From the NCBI GenBank assembly GCA_016710435.1, contig JADJVV010000001.1:881001-945000 (forward strand): a stretch of 64,000 nt of DNA, in the 5' to 3' direction. The notes beneath the pieces were generated by a model. The model made no database searches. It saw nothing but the letters and a program-made list of their open reading frames with translations, and had not been told where the DNA came from. Positions 9,479-17,721 of this stretch are shown one piece after another. How positions within the stretch are numbered: position 1 is the first letter of the stretch; every line of letters starts with the position of its first letter. This DNA is from Hyphomicrobiales bacterium (lineage in GTDB: Bacteria > Pseudomonadota > Alphaproteobacteria > Rhizobiales > Aestuariivirgaceae). The translations under genes were made by a program, and so were the position numbers.

Positions 9479-9514
9479 GTTGCAACGAAGTCGACTTTGC
9501 AACAAAAATTGCAA
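9479..9514. promoter_or_regulatory. Triple TTGCAA box, likely RpiR operator
   Basis: TTGCAA occurs at 9480-9485, 9497-9502 and 9509-9514. The first two are the arms of an inverted repeat (GTTGCAA, 11-bp spacer, TTGCAAC). It lies in the 73-bp divergent gap between the RpiR gene and the aldehyde dehydrogenase, so it could control both. Confidence 0.6.
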
Positions 9515-9538
9515 AATCTTGAAGAGGCGGGAAGTCGC

Positions 9539-10975
9539 ATGGATATGGCATTGGCGCAGTTCATCAACGGTGCATGGCGCAGGGGCCGGAACGGCGAGCA
9601 AATCACCATCGTCGATCCCGCAACGGAAGAGACGCTGGATGTGCTCGCCAGCGCGTCCATTGCCGATACAGAGGAAGCGATTGCCGCCGCCGCAGCCGCC
9701 TTCCGCACATGGCGCGCAACTCCCGCCTGGACGCGGGCCGACATTCTCCACAAGTGCGCCGATGTGATGGTGGCGCGGACAGAGGAAGCCGCTCGTCGGA
9801 TCACCCTCGAAGCCGGCAAGCCGCTGGCCCAGTCGCGCCGTGAATGGCAGCTCTCCATTGACCAGTTCCGCTGGTATGCCGAGGAAGCCCGCCGCATCCA
9901 TGGCCGCATCACCGAGAGCCGCGCGCCCGGCGGCCGCCTGGAAGTGCATCACGAGCCGGTAGGCGTCGTTGCCGCCTTCACGGCCTGGAACTTCCCCGCC
10001 GTCCTCATCGCCCGCAAGGTCGCCCCCGCTCTGGCCGCGGGATGCAGCATCATCGTCCGCCCCTCGCGGGAAACGCCTGGCACCGCAGCCATCCTGGTGG
10101 ATTGCCTCCGTCAGGCGGGCGTTCCTGCGGGGGTCATCAGTCTCGTGGTCGGGCCGACGTCAACCACCTACGATGTCCTGATGAAGTCACCGGTGGTGCG
10201 CAAGGTCTCCCTCACCGGCTCCTCCCAGGTCGGACAGCAAATGCTCCGTGACGCTGCTGGCACGTTCAAGCGCGCCACCATGGAATTGGGCGGCAATGCG
10301 CCGGTCATCGTCTTCGATGATGCCAATCTTGAGGCCACACTGGACATCTGCGTCCCAGTGAAATTCGCCAACGCCGGACAAGTCTGCGTCACCGGTGATC
10401 GCTTCTATGTGCATGCCTCGATCTACGGAAAATTCGTCGACGGATTCGCCGCGCGGGCAAAGGCGCTGAAACTCGGCCATGGACTTGATGACACAACGCA
10501 GATGGGGCCCCTGATCAACGCCCGCCGCATCGCCGCGATCGACGCTATCGTCGCTGACGCACGCAAGCGCGGGGGTCGCGTTGTGGCCGGTGGTGAGCGC
10601 CCTTCGGACAAGAACAAGGGTTTCTTTTACGCCCCCACCGTGATCGCAGACTTGCCCGATGATGCTTTGGCGCTGGCCGAGGAAAACTTCGGGCCCATCG
10701 CCGCTATCACATCCTTCAGCACCGACGAAGAGGTCTATGCCCGCGCCAACGCCACCGAACTCGGTCTGTCGGCTTACGCCTTCACCCGCGATCCCCGGCG
10801 CATGCGCGAAACGGTGGCGCAGCTTGAGGCGGGGATGGTGGGCATCAACAGCTTCGCCCTCGCGGCAGCCGAAGCACCCTTTGGCGGCATCAAGGCCTCC
10901 GGCATGGGCCGCGAAGGCGGCGGCGAGGGCATCCATGACTATCTCAACGTCAAACTCGCACAGATGTCGGTGTGA
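9539..10975 (+). CDS. NAD(P)-dependent aldehyde dehydrogenase (succinate-semialdehyde dehydrogenase-like)
   Basis: A 478-residue member of the aldehyde dehydrogenase superfamily, oxidising an aldehyde to the acid. The start is the ATG at 9539 (MDMALAQFINGAW); the open frame runs further up but overlaps the divergent RpiR gene. Key residues: cofactor-site TAWNFP (148-153), general-base Glu in MELGGNAP (Glu249), catalytic Cys in AGQVC (Cys283), and a C-terminal PFGGIKASGMGREGG motif. The order and length match the succinate-semialdehyde/glycolaldehyde branch. The next gene begins 3 bp after the stop, so they are co-transcribed. The actual substrate is not predictable. Confidence 0.92.
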   Translation: MDMALAQFINGAWRRGRNGEQITIVDPATEETLDVLASASIADTEEAIAAAAAAFRTWRATPAWTRADILHKCADVMVARTEEAARRITLEAGKPLAQSRREWQLSIDQFRWYAEEARRIHGRITESRAPGGRLEVHHEPVGVVAAFTAWNFPAVLIARKVAPALAAGCSIIVRPSRETPGTAAILVDCLRQAGVPAGVISLVVGPTSTTYDVLMKSPVVRKVSLTGSSQVGQQMLRDAAGTFKRATMELGGNAPVIVFDDANLEATLDICVPVKFANAGQVCVTGDRFYVHASIYGKFVDGFAARAKALKLGHGLDDTTQMGPLINARRIAAIDAIVADARKRGGRVVAGGERPSDKNKGFFYAPTVIADLPDDALALAEENFGPIAAITSFSTDEEVYARANATELGLSAYAFTRDPRRMRETVAQLEAGMVGINSFALAAAEAPFGGIKASGMGREGGGEGIHDYLNVKLAQMSV

Positions 10976-10977
10976 CC

Positions 10978-11949
10978 ATGAACAAACATGTCCTGGTGGC
11001 TGGCAAGGTGCATGAGGCAGGTCTGGCATTGCTGCGGGCGCGGGCCGGTATCACCGTCGATCTTGTCGAAGCGGTGACGACGGAGTCCTATCGTCCCTTT
11101 CTGTCCACGGCAGATGCCATCCTCATTCGCACCCAGCCCATGACGGTCCACGAGATCGCCCTTGCGCCCCGGCTGCAGATCGTCTCCCGCCATGGCGTCG
11201 GCTATGATGCAGTCGACGTGGCTGCACTCAACGCGCGTGGCATTGCCCTTGCCATCGTCGGTGATGTGAACTCCCGGGCCGTGGCGGAGCATACGTTGAT
11301 GCTCATGCTGGCCGCGGCCCGCCGCACCGTTGCGCACCACATCGCATCCACCACGGGCCACTGGAACGAACGAAATCGTTTTGACGCGGTCGAACTGGAC
11401 GGCAAGACCCTGCTCGTCCTGGGATTCGGCCGCATTGGCCGCCGGGTTGCGGAACTGGGCAAGGCCTTCGGCATGACCGTTTTTGCCTTCGATCCCTACG
11501 TCACCGCCGAGAGCATGAAATCTCTCGACGTGAGGCCCGCCGGCACCCTCGATGAGGCGCTTGCCCTGGCCGACTATGTCAGCGTTCACATGCCAGGCGG
11601 AAAGGGCCCGGTGCTTGGTGCTGCTGAACTGTCGAACATGAAGCCGGGCGCAATTGTCGTGAACGCGGCGCGGGGCGGCGTTGTCGATGAACTGGCGCTG
11701 GACAAGGCCTTGCGCAACCGGCGGCTGCGCGCCGCGGCGCTGGATGTTCTCATGCAGGAGCCGCCCTCCCCTGATCACCCGCTCCTGAGCAATCCCTTTG
11801 TCACCATCAGCCCGCACAATGCGGGGCTTACCGAGGAATGCGCGAGACGCATGTCCATCGCCGCCGCGCAGAACATCCTCGATTGCTTTGACGGCCGACT
11901 GAACCCTGCCCTCGTCGTGAACGAACAATCGCTGAGCAAGATTTCCTGA
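10978..11949 (+). CDS. D-2-hydroxyacid dehydrogenase (phosphoglycerate dehydrogenase-like)
   Basis: A 323-residue NAD-dependent dehydrogenase of the D-isomer-specific family. The nucleotide-binding motif GFGRIGRRVAE is at about 149-159. The catalytic Arg lies in NAARGGVVDE and the catalytic His in SPHNAG (about 280), with the intervening Glu in the usual place. There is no C-terminal ACT domain, unlike full-length SerA, so a catabolic 2-ketoacid/2-hydroxyacid role fits better. The start is the ATG at 10978; a GTG at 10972 is also in frame. It follows the aldehyde dehydrogenase directly. Confidence 0.9.
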   Translation: MNKHVLVAGKVHEAGLALLRARAGITVDLVEAVTTESYRPFLSTADAILIRTQPMTVHEIALAPRLQIVSRHGVGYDAVDVAALNARGIALAIVGDVNSRAVAEHTLMLMLAAARRTVAHHIASTTGHWNERNRFDAVELDGKTLLVLGFGRIGRRVAELGKAFGMTVFAFDPYVTAESMKSLDVRPAGTLDEALALADYVSVHMPGGKGPVLGAAELSNMKPGAIVVNAARGGVVDELALDKALRNRRLRAAALDVLMQEPPSPDHPLLSNPFVTISPHNAGLTEECARRMSIAAAQNILDCFDGRLNPALVVNEQSLSKIS

Positions 11950-12087
11950 GGTCTTCAATCGACGCGAACGGGCGCTGCGCGTGGCGGCGCCCCTCGTGGC
12001 CGATCAGAAGATGCCGTTGCCGTCAGCCCTGGGCTGCTTGATCAATTCACCCACCTGGGCGGTTCGTGTCGAGGTCTGCCATTGCCG

Positions 12088-12906
12088 TCAGCCGCTCAAT
12101 GCCTGTCTCACGCGGGCAAGACTTTCCTTCAACTGCGCAAGCAGGCCGGGTGACTGCTGGACCAGCGGGCTGAAGGGCTCCATGGAAACGAAGCCATTAT
12201 AACCAGCGCGCGCAAGCACCTTGAGCTGACCAATGTTGTCGACGCGGTCCACCGCATCGACGAGTCCGCGGTCGGGCTCGGCCAATTCCCCCGGCGCCAG
12301 GTCCGGGCGCGTGATCCCGGACATATGCGCAAGGCCGATGCGGTCCGGGAAGAGCTTTGTGTCGCCACAGCGGAAGAACTGGAAGGTATCAAAGCAAAGT
12401 TCGTACACGTCCCATCCATCGATATCCGTGACTGCCTCCACGGCCATGACTTGCAGCTTCATGGTCGAGCCCCGCATGCCGAGCGGTTCGACATAACCCT
12501 TGACGCCGAGGTCCTGCAGGATGGGCCGGAGCATCTTCAATCCATGCCGCAGATTCCTTTCGCTCTGCCCTTCCGTCCACCCATGGTCCGGATTGTGCAC
12601 GGGACACAGGACAGCACCCGGCGCACCGAGTTTTGCGGCGTAGGTCATCAATGTCCTGGCTTCGGCCTCACGGTCCGGGTTCCAGTCGTTGAAGCGCTGC
12701 AGGGCGTTGACCGAAGCAATACGAATGCCGGCCGCGTCCAACTGTGACCGGACGGCTTCGGCCGGTGTTCCATCCATGAACTCTTGCCGGGGAATGTCGT
12801 TGCGGATTTCAACGGCGCCGATACCTGCCGCCGAAACCAGCCCAATGAATGCCGGAAAGGACAGCTGCGGCGCGCAAGTCCGGTTCATTGAAAATTCAAT
12901 CGCCAT
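12088..12906 (-). CDS. TIM-barrel sugar isomerase/epimerase, IolI-like
   Basis: A 272-residue AP-endonuclease-2-type TIM barrel, closest by pattern to IolI (2-keto-myo-inositol isomerase). The start at ATG 12906 follows GGGGAG with good spacing. Likely metal-site residues are Glu in VEPLGMRG, Asp in CFDTFQFF, His in IGLAHMSG and Glu in VSMEPFSP. It reads leftwards, facing the dehydrogenase pair. The TGA stop is followed by 27 more in-frame codons before another TGA at 12004-12006, so the gene may have been shortened at its 3' end. Confidence 0.83.
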   Translation of the reverse strand: MAIEFSMNRTCAPQLSFPAFIGLVSAAGIGAVEIRNDIPRQEFMDGTPAEAVRSQLDAAGIRIASVNALQRFNDWNPDREAEARTLMTYAAKLGAPGAVLCPVHNPDHGWTEGQSERNLRHGLKMLRPILQDLGVKGYVEPLGMRGSTMKLQVMAVEAVTDIDGWDVYELCFDTFQFFRCGDTKLFPDRIGLAHMSGITRPDLAPGELAEPDRGLVDAVDRVDNIGQLKVLARAGYNGFVSMEPFSPLVQQSPGLLAQLKESLARVRQALSG

Positions 12907-12988
12907 CGCGTGCTCCCCTGTCGCACACCAGGCCGTCCGCTCCCGGGACAGAACGTGCAGCTGCAATCATCGTTGCTGAAAGGTCCAT

Positions 12989-13002
12989 TTTCAATATTGA
13001 AA
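12989..13002. promoter_or_regulatory. 14-bp perfect palindrome upstream of iolI-like gene
   Basis: TTTCAATATTGAAA is a perfect palindrome 83 bp upstream of the iolI-like start, in the 227-bp gap to the next gene. GAAA/TTTC palindromes are typical of operators for dimeric regulators, including RpiR-family members. I see no gene in the rest of this gap. The regulator is not identified. Confidence 0.45.
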
Positions 13003-13133
13003 GCACAGAGCGCGCCAGACCACTGAATTGGGAAGCCGCCGATGAAAGCCCGGCGTTGTATTGCCCCAATCGCCGGCATGCCAACCCCCCCTGGCCCGCC
13101 GGCGCTCTTCGGCTGACGTTCGATTTCTGCGCA

Positions 13134-14135
13134 CTATGAAAACAGCTTCGGCTTCCCCGGCAGATTGATCTCGACCTCTCTGCCGGAGACAAGCGACTCG
13201 ACGCCGCGTTCAGCCACCAGGGATGCCGCAAGGCCATCCCAGGATGCCGCACCGCACGGCTTGTCATCCCCTATCGAACGGATCCAGGCTATGTTCTGCT
13301 CCCGATAGGCGTCCGCAAACCGCGGGCGCCAATCGGCAGGATAGCCTGACTGCGACCTCAGTTTCACATTCAACTCGGTGTGGGCTGGCGGCTTCAGCCA
13401 GATCGAGCCATCGTTGCCAATGACCTCGGCCCGAACGTCATAGCCATAGCGCGCATCATTGTTCACATCGATCGTAACCAACTGCCCTGATGAGGTACGT
13501 GCAACGCAAAACACCGGCATGGCCGCAGAGCGCGCCGGGCTGGACTCAGGCTGATACACCCTGATCGACGTGAATTCCGCCCGGATCATGTGACGCGCGA
13601 TATCAACGTCATGGGGAGCCGAACTCGTCAAGGCCATCGGTCCGGTGAAGTTGGAAGGCGCGGAGACGTTGCGATGAAAGTTGTGCATCATCACCACCTG
13701 GCCGATGCTGCCGCTGTCCAGAATGGATTTCATCTCGACGTAGCCGGGATCAAACCGCCGCATGAAACCCACTTGCACCAGCCGTTTCTCCAGCTTGGCT
13801 TCAGCATCCACAACGTCGAAACACTCCGCGGATTTCTGCGAAAGCGGCTTTTCACAAAGCGTATGCTTCCGGGCCTTGAGACAATCCAGTGTCAGTGGCG
13901 CATGCGTCTCGTCCGGGCTCGCAATCAGAACGGCATCCACCCGGACGTCGGAGATGACATCTCCCGGGCGGGTGGTGGCATTTTCAATGCCATAGGTGTC
14001 GGCAACGCTTCGTGCACGTTCCGCATTTGCGTCGCACACCCAGATCACCTGTGCCGAAGGGACAAGGGTGGCCAGGATCCTCACGTGATCCGCACCCATG
14101 ATACCAGCGCCAATCACGCCAACGCGAACAACCAT
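13134..14135 (-). CDS. Gfo/Idh/MocA family oxidoreductase (inositol dehydrogenase-like)
   Basis: A 333-residue NAD(P)-dependent dehydrogenase. The Rossmann motif GVIGAGIMGADHV is at 6-18, the catalytic Lys motif CEKPLSQKS near 93-101, and the conserved Asp/His segment APHDVDIARHM near 173. Features such as GFMRRFDPGY resemble inositol 2-dehydrogenases (IolG). It is downstream of the next Gfo-type gene on the same strand with a 37-bp gap, so they are probably co-transcribed. The substrate is inferred only from context. Confidence 0.87.
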   Translation of the reverse strand: MVVRVGVIGAGIMGADHVRILATLVPSAQVIWVCDANAERARSVADTYGIENATTRPGDVISDVRVDAVLIASPDETHAPLTLDCLKARKHTLCEKPLSQKSAECFDVVDAEAKLEKRLVQVGFMRRFDPGYVEMKSILDSGSIGQVVMMHNFHRNVSAPSNFTGPMALTSSAPHDVDIARHMIRAEFTSIRVYQPESSPARSAAMPVFCVARTSSGQLVTIDVNNDARYGYDVRAEVIGNDGSIWLKPPAHTELNVKLRSQSGYPADWRPRFADAYREQNIAWIRSIGDDKPCGAASWDGLAASLVAERGVESLVSGREVEINLPGKPKLFS

Positions 14136-14172
14136 GATTTCCGTGCCTCCAACAAAATGTTTCCGCCGGCAA

Positions 14173-15249
14173 TCACACCAGCAGCTTCCTGACGGCAGGC
14201 GGGAAGCTGCGGATCATGCTGGCATCGTAGCTCTTGAAATCCGGCAGCGGAGGAACATCCTCGCGGTGGCCCGACTTTGCGGCCGCTTCGATGGCGAGCA
14301 TGACCTGCATGTCACACAGTCCCTCCGTCCCATCTGCCCGCGGCTGGCGCTTCTCCCGGATGCAATCTGCAAAATAGGCGATCATGCCGCTGAAGTTCTC
14401 GGTTTTCTCGAAGTTCGTGGTTTCCGTGGCATCGTTCCGTTGCACCACGAGGCGGCGGGCCATCTCAAAGCGGTATCCATTCCACAGCGTGATGGAACCC
14501 TTTGTCCCGAGGATCTGATACATGTCCATGGCATCCGTGCCAAAGCCCACATAGAACTGCGCAAGGCGGCCCCCCGGAAATTCTAGCGCAACGGTGAGCC
14601 CCTCCTCGACATCCCCGAAACGTGGATCACCATTGCCGAAACTGGACATCGCCGAGACGCGCAGGGGATTTGCCCCGAAGACATGCCGGGCCGCATTCAG
14701 GCAATAGACGCCCAAGTCCTGCAACGGACCGCCCCAATGCGCCGACTGCAAGCGGTGATTTCCGGCCGCAAGCTGGAACGAGAACACGCTGGAAAAATGC
14801 CGAACTTCTCCGATTGCGCCGTGCCGCACCAATTCAATCGCCTTGATGGTGGCGGGGTCAGTGTGCAGTCGGTAGGCCGTCACCAGGTAGACACCGGCCT
14901 TCCGGGCGGCGTCAACCATCGCCTCGGAGTCGGCTGCCGTTGTCGCCAGCGGCTTTTCAACCAGACAATGGAGACCGTGCCGTGCCGCCCTGACCGCATA
15001 TTCACAATGGCTGGAGTTTGGCGTGGCAATGTAGACGGCATCCACCGCGCCGCTCTTTGCCATCACATCAAATTCGCTGTAGTCGTAAACGGAGGGCACT
15101 CCATGGAACGCCGCAAGTTTGGCTGCCTTGCCAGCATCACCGCTCACGATGGCCGTGACCTCGGCGTTTCCCGTTTGGCTCACCGCAGGCAGAAATGCCT
15201 CCTGCGAAATCCACCCTGCGCCAATGACGGCGAAACGTACTTTGCTCAT
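14173..15249 (-). CDS. Gfo/Idh/MocA family oxidoreductase
   Basis: A 358-residue NAD(P)-dependent oxidoreductase. The N-terminal Rossmann motif AVIGAGWISQEAF is at 7-19, VEKPLATT near 95 contributes the catalytic Lys, and DLGVYCLNAARHVF near 180 the conserved Asp/His pair. The C-terminal part is of the glucose-fructose oxidoreductase type (1,5-anhydrofructose/xylose dehydrogenase-like). It sits upstream of a second, diverged family member. Together they may interconvert keto-sugars, as paired Gfo enzymes often do (inference). Confidence 0.87.
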   Translation of the reverse strand: MSKVRFAVIGAGWISQEAFLPAVSQTGNAEVTAIVSGDAGKAAKLAAFHGVPSVYDYSEFDVMAKSGAVDAVYIATPNSSHCEYAVRAARHGLHCLVEKPLATTAADSEAMVDAARKAGVYLVTAYRLHTDPATIKAIELVRHGAIGEVRHFSSVFSFQLAAGNHRLQSAHWGGPLQDLGVYCLNAARHVFGANPLRVSAMSSFGNGDPRFGDVEEGLTVALEFPGGRLAQFYVGFGTDAMDMYQILGTKGSITLWNGYRFEMARRLVVQRNDATETTNFEKTENFSGMIAYFADCIREKRQPRADGTEGLCDMQVMLAIEAAAKSGHREDVPPLPDFKSYDASMIRSFPPAVRKLLV

Positions 15250-15280
15250 CCGAAGATCCCCATTCGCTGCAATATCCGTC

Positions 15281-15346
15281 GCCCCTCACAGGCCGCCCCG
15301 TCTGCCAGCTTGAGGTAGCAGCGTCTGCAAGAATTTGCACCTGCTG
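15281..15346 (-). pseudogene. C-terminal remnant of a Gfo/Idh/MocA gene, within a gene-free gap
   Basis: On the minus strand this stretch reads QILADAATSSWQTGRPVRG, nearly the C-terminal tail of the intact inositol dehydrogenase at 58.8 kb (QILADAATESWKTGKPVKV). It has no start or upstream domain in frame, so I read it as the leftover 3' end of a deleted or decayed dehydrogenase gene. The remainder of the 408-bp gap 15250-15657 shows no supported gene. It does hold a GC-rich inverted repeat near 15366-15385 and the leader of the aldo/keto reductase. Confidence 0.5.
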
Positions 15347-15657
15347 TACGGCACCCCGCTGCACGCCCCACCCCGCGAGCGTGGGGTTGAGGGGGGCGGA
15401 AGCCAAAACAATAGAACGCGGCTGGCCGCTTCCCACGTGGTCCACTTCAACCCGAATAGTCACCCGCCAAGGTGTGATGCGGCGTGGGTATTCCAAGGCA
15501 AGCAATTCAAGCCCCAGCTGTTTCAAGCTTGCAAAGGGACACGCATAATCGTCTGATTGCAGGAAGATCGGGCAAAAGGATCGCGCGCCAAGGTTGCTTT
15601 TTGGCACTTCGGCACACCGGAAATTTCGAATAGTGACAATCCAGACAGGAGCAATAG

Positions 15658-16737
15658 ATGGAGTATCGCATTCTCGGCCGTTCCGGCCTCAAGGTCTCCG
15701 TCCTCGCATTGGGCTCCGCGAACTTCGGTGCGGAGGGCGAGTGGGGCAAGGTCTGGGGAAGAGTCGGCGTGGCAGACGTTGAACGACAGGTCGACGTCAG
15801 TCTTGATCATGGCGTCAACCTGATCGATACGGCGAATGTCTACGCGGCAGGCATGTCTGAAACCCTGATCGGAGAGGTACTGTCTACGGGCCGCCGCAAC
15901 CGCTTGCTGATTTCGAGCAAGGTGAGATTTCCGGCAGGCGATGGCCCGAATGATCGCGGCCTCAGCCGCCACCATATTGTTCGTGAGGCAGAGAACTCGC
16001 TCAAGCGCCTGCGCACCGATGTAATTGACATTTATCAGGTGCACGAGTGGGACGGCCAGACGCCATTGGAAGAAACCATCGAAGCGCTTGATACATTGGT
16101 ACGCCACGGCAAGGTCCGTTACATTGGTTGCTCCAACTATTCTGCCTGGCACCTGATGAAGGCACTGGCCATTTCTGACGCCTCGCATCGGCAGCGCTTC
16201 GTCTGTCAGCAAATCCACTATTCACTGCTGGCCCGCGAGGCAGAATATGAATTGATCCCGCTCGGACTTGACCAAGGAGTATCCTTGCTTGTCTGGTCGC
16301 CCCTGTCCGGGGGATGGCTCTCCGGCAAATACACCCGCAATTCCAAACCAGATACGGGCCGGCACGCCGTTGGCTTCCGCGAGCCACCCATTCATGACTG
16401 GAATAGGCTGTGGGACATTGTGGATGCGCTCAACGAAGTCGCAGCCCGCAGCAATACGACGGCCTCCCAGGTGGCACTCGCGTGGCTGCTCAACCGGCCC
16501 ATGGTCGCTTCCATCATCATGGGCGGGCGCACCACACAACAAATCGAGTCCAATCTGAAGGCCGCGACGTTGACACTTGCAGCGGAAGACGTGGCCCGGT
16601 TGAACAAGGTGAGCGAACCCACTTTGCTTTATCCCTATTGGCATCAGGCCTACACCGCCAGTGATCGCGCTGGCGACGCTGATCTCACGTTGCTGAAGCC
16701 GTATCTGGGGCGCGACCTCACCGTGCCGAGAACTTGA
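15658..16737 (+). CDS. Aldo/keto reductase
   Basis: A 359-residue NADPH-dependent oxidoreductase with the AKR (beta/alpha)8 barrel. The catalytic tetrad is visible: Asp57 and Tyr62 (NLIDTANVYAAG), Lys88 (ISSKVRF) and His129 (IYQVHEWD). A C-terminal cofactor motif IIMGGRTTQQIESNL near 282-296 matches the YajO/Tas-like, ion-channel-subunit-like AKR group. The ATG at 15658 follows GACAGGAGCAATAG, a good ribosome site. It stands alone on the plus strand, with a cupin gene following about 120 bp later. It likely reduces or oxidises a keto-sugar related to the dehydrogenase cluster. Confidence 0.9.
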   Translation: MEYRILGRSGLKVSVLALGSANFGAEGEWGKVWGRVGVADVERQVDVSLDHGVNLIDTANVYAAGMSETLIGEVLSTGRRNRLLISSKVRFPAGDGPNDRGLSRHHIVREAENSLKRLRTDVIDIYQVHEWDGQTPLEETIEALDTLVRHGKVRYIGCSNYSAWHLMKALAISDASHRQRFVCQQIHYSLLAREAEYELIPLGLDQGVSLLVWSPLSGGWLSGKYTRNSKPDTGRHAVGFREPPIHDWNRLWDIVDALNEVAARSNTTASQVALAWLLNRPMVASIIMGGRTTQQIESNLKAATLTLAAEDVARLNKVSEPTLLYPYWHQAYTASDRAGDADLTLLKPYLGRDLTVPRT

Positions 16738-16855
16738 GCAACGGAGATCGTGCAATTGTCATATGTTGCCAAACGGGTGCTCGGTGCGCCGGCGGCCACA
16801 ATGTTTCGTGCCGCCATCACATGAGTGGGGCGGCGAACGAGGGAGGCGAAAGAAG

Positions 16856-17212
16856 ATGGTAGATACGTTCTTTGTACGCGCCACTGATGGCAAGTGGGTC
16901 GATACTCCTGAGGGCAACAAGCGCCGTGTTATTGCATACACCGAGCAACTGATGGTGGTTGAGTTTGCATTTGAAGCCGGCGGCGAGGGTTGGTTGCACT
17001 CACATCCCCACGTCCAGTCTAGTTATATCGCGGAAGGGAGCTTTCAGGTGACGATTGACGGTCACACGGCCTCGCTCACCGAAGGTGATGTCTACATCGT
17101 TCCTTCCGGCCTGACCCACGGCGTGAAAGCCCTCTCAAAGGGCCGGCTGATTGATAGCTTCACACCAATTCGAGCCGATTTCCTGGCTTCGCCCGGCACA
17201 TCCGATCAGTAA
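16856..17212 (+). CDS. Cupin-domain protein
   Basis: A 118-residue single-domain beta-barrel. Cupin motif 1 (HSHPHVQSSYIAEGSFQV, about 45-62) supplies the metal-binding His-x-His and Glu, and motif 2 (GDVYIVPSGLTHGV, about 73-86) the final His. The start at ATG 16856 follows GGGAGG; an earlier in-frame ATG at 16763 lacks support. Small cupins of this type act as sugar isomerases or ligand sensors (compare KdgF), so a role in handling a uronate or keto-sugar is possible but unproven. Confidence 0.85.
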   Translation: MVDTFFVRATDGKWVDTPEGNKRRVIAYTEQLMVVEFAFEAGGEGWLHSHPHVQSSYIAEGSFQVTIDGHTASLTEGDVYIVPSGLTHGVKALSKGRLIDSFTPIRADFLASPGTSDQ

Positions 17213-17229
17213 TCGGCTGCCGGCAAGAA

Positions 17230-17272
17230 AGCCAGATTTGAACCTGCCGCCTTCAGGTTATGAGAGCTACCC
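17230..17272 (-). pseudogene. Decayed fragment of tRNA-fMet (possible old attachment site)
   Basis: Two blocks match the intact initiator tRNA gene at 58414-58490 in the same orientation: 14 identical bases at 17230-17243 (T-arm side) and 15 at 17250-17264 (anticodon arm, including CAT). The intervening bases and the D-arm are altered or missing, and the acceptor stem and CCA are absent, so it cannot be a working tRNA. It lies about 450 bp from a broken tyrosine integrase, as expected of a relic attachment site. Confidence 0.6.
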
Positions 17273-17369
17273 GTGGACCCGGAATAACCTCGTGATTTCG
17301 GATTGTTAGTTGATTTCAGGCCCGCAACGTCGGCGTCGTGTCGCACGGAACAGCCGTAACCAGATGGAA

Positions 17370-17693
17370 TCAACGCGGACTGGTCTGCTTGCTCTCGGAG
17401 GCTTCGCGGAGGGTCATTTGCGGGCGTCGCCCAATCTCGTCTTCAACCCTTTTACGAAGCTCAAGCATCACGCCACGGGCAGTTCCTTTGGTCAGTTCGG
17501 CGATCCACTCGTTTGCCTTCTGCTCATGCACGATTCTGGAAATTACTTCCTCTTGAAGCTTCTCAAGGCGTTTCTCTTGGCGCTCTCGTGTTTTCGAGTC
17601 ACGGTGAAGCATCCAAGCAAACCACCAGCCGCCGCTGGCAACCAAGACAGTTGTGACGCTTCCAATAAGCGCGACAAGGACATCACTGTTCAA
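17370..17693 (-). CDS. Small membrane-anchored coiled-coil protein of unknown function
   Basis: A 107-residue protein starting at TTG 17693 with GGAG eight bases upstream. An N-terminal transmembrane helix (about residues 5-28) is followed by a charged helix rich in Arg, Lys and Glu (about 29-60), probably a coiled coil. The architecture resembles small phage or element-encoded membrane proteins. It lies between a tRNA relic and an integrase relic, which supports a mobile-element origin. I do not recognise a family. Confidence 0.55.
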   Translation of the reverse strand: MNSDVLVALIGSVTTVLVASGGWWFAWMLHRDSKTRERQEKRLEKLQEEVISRIVHEQKANEWIAELTKGTARGVMLELRKRVEDEIGRRPQMTLREASESKQTSPR

Positions 17694-17721
17694 TCGCAGA
17701 TCTCCGAAACAAGTTGCTTCG

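Noticed and set aside
17230..17272. Functional tRNA-Met gene
   Set aside because: The acceptor stem, D-arm and CCA are missing and the arms do not pair; only fragments match the intact tRNA.
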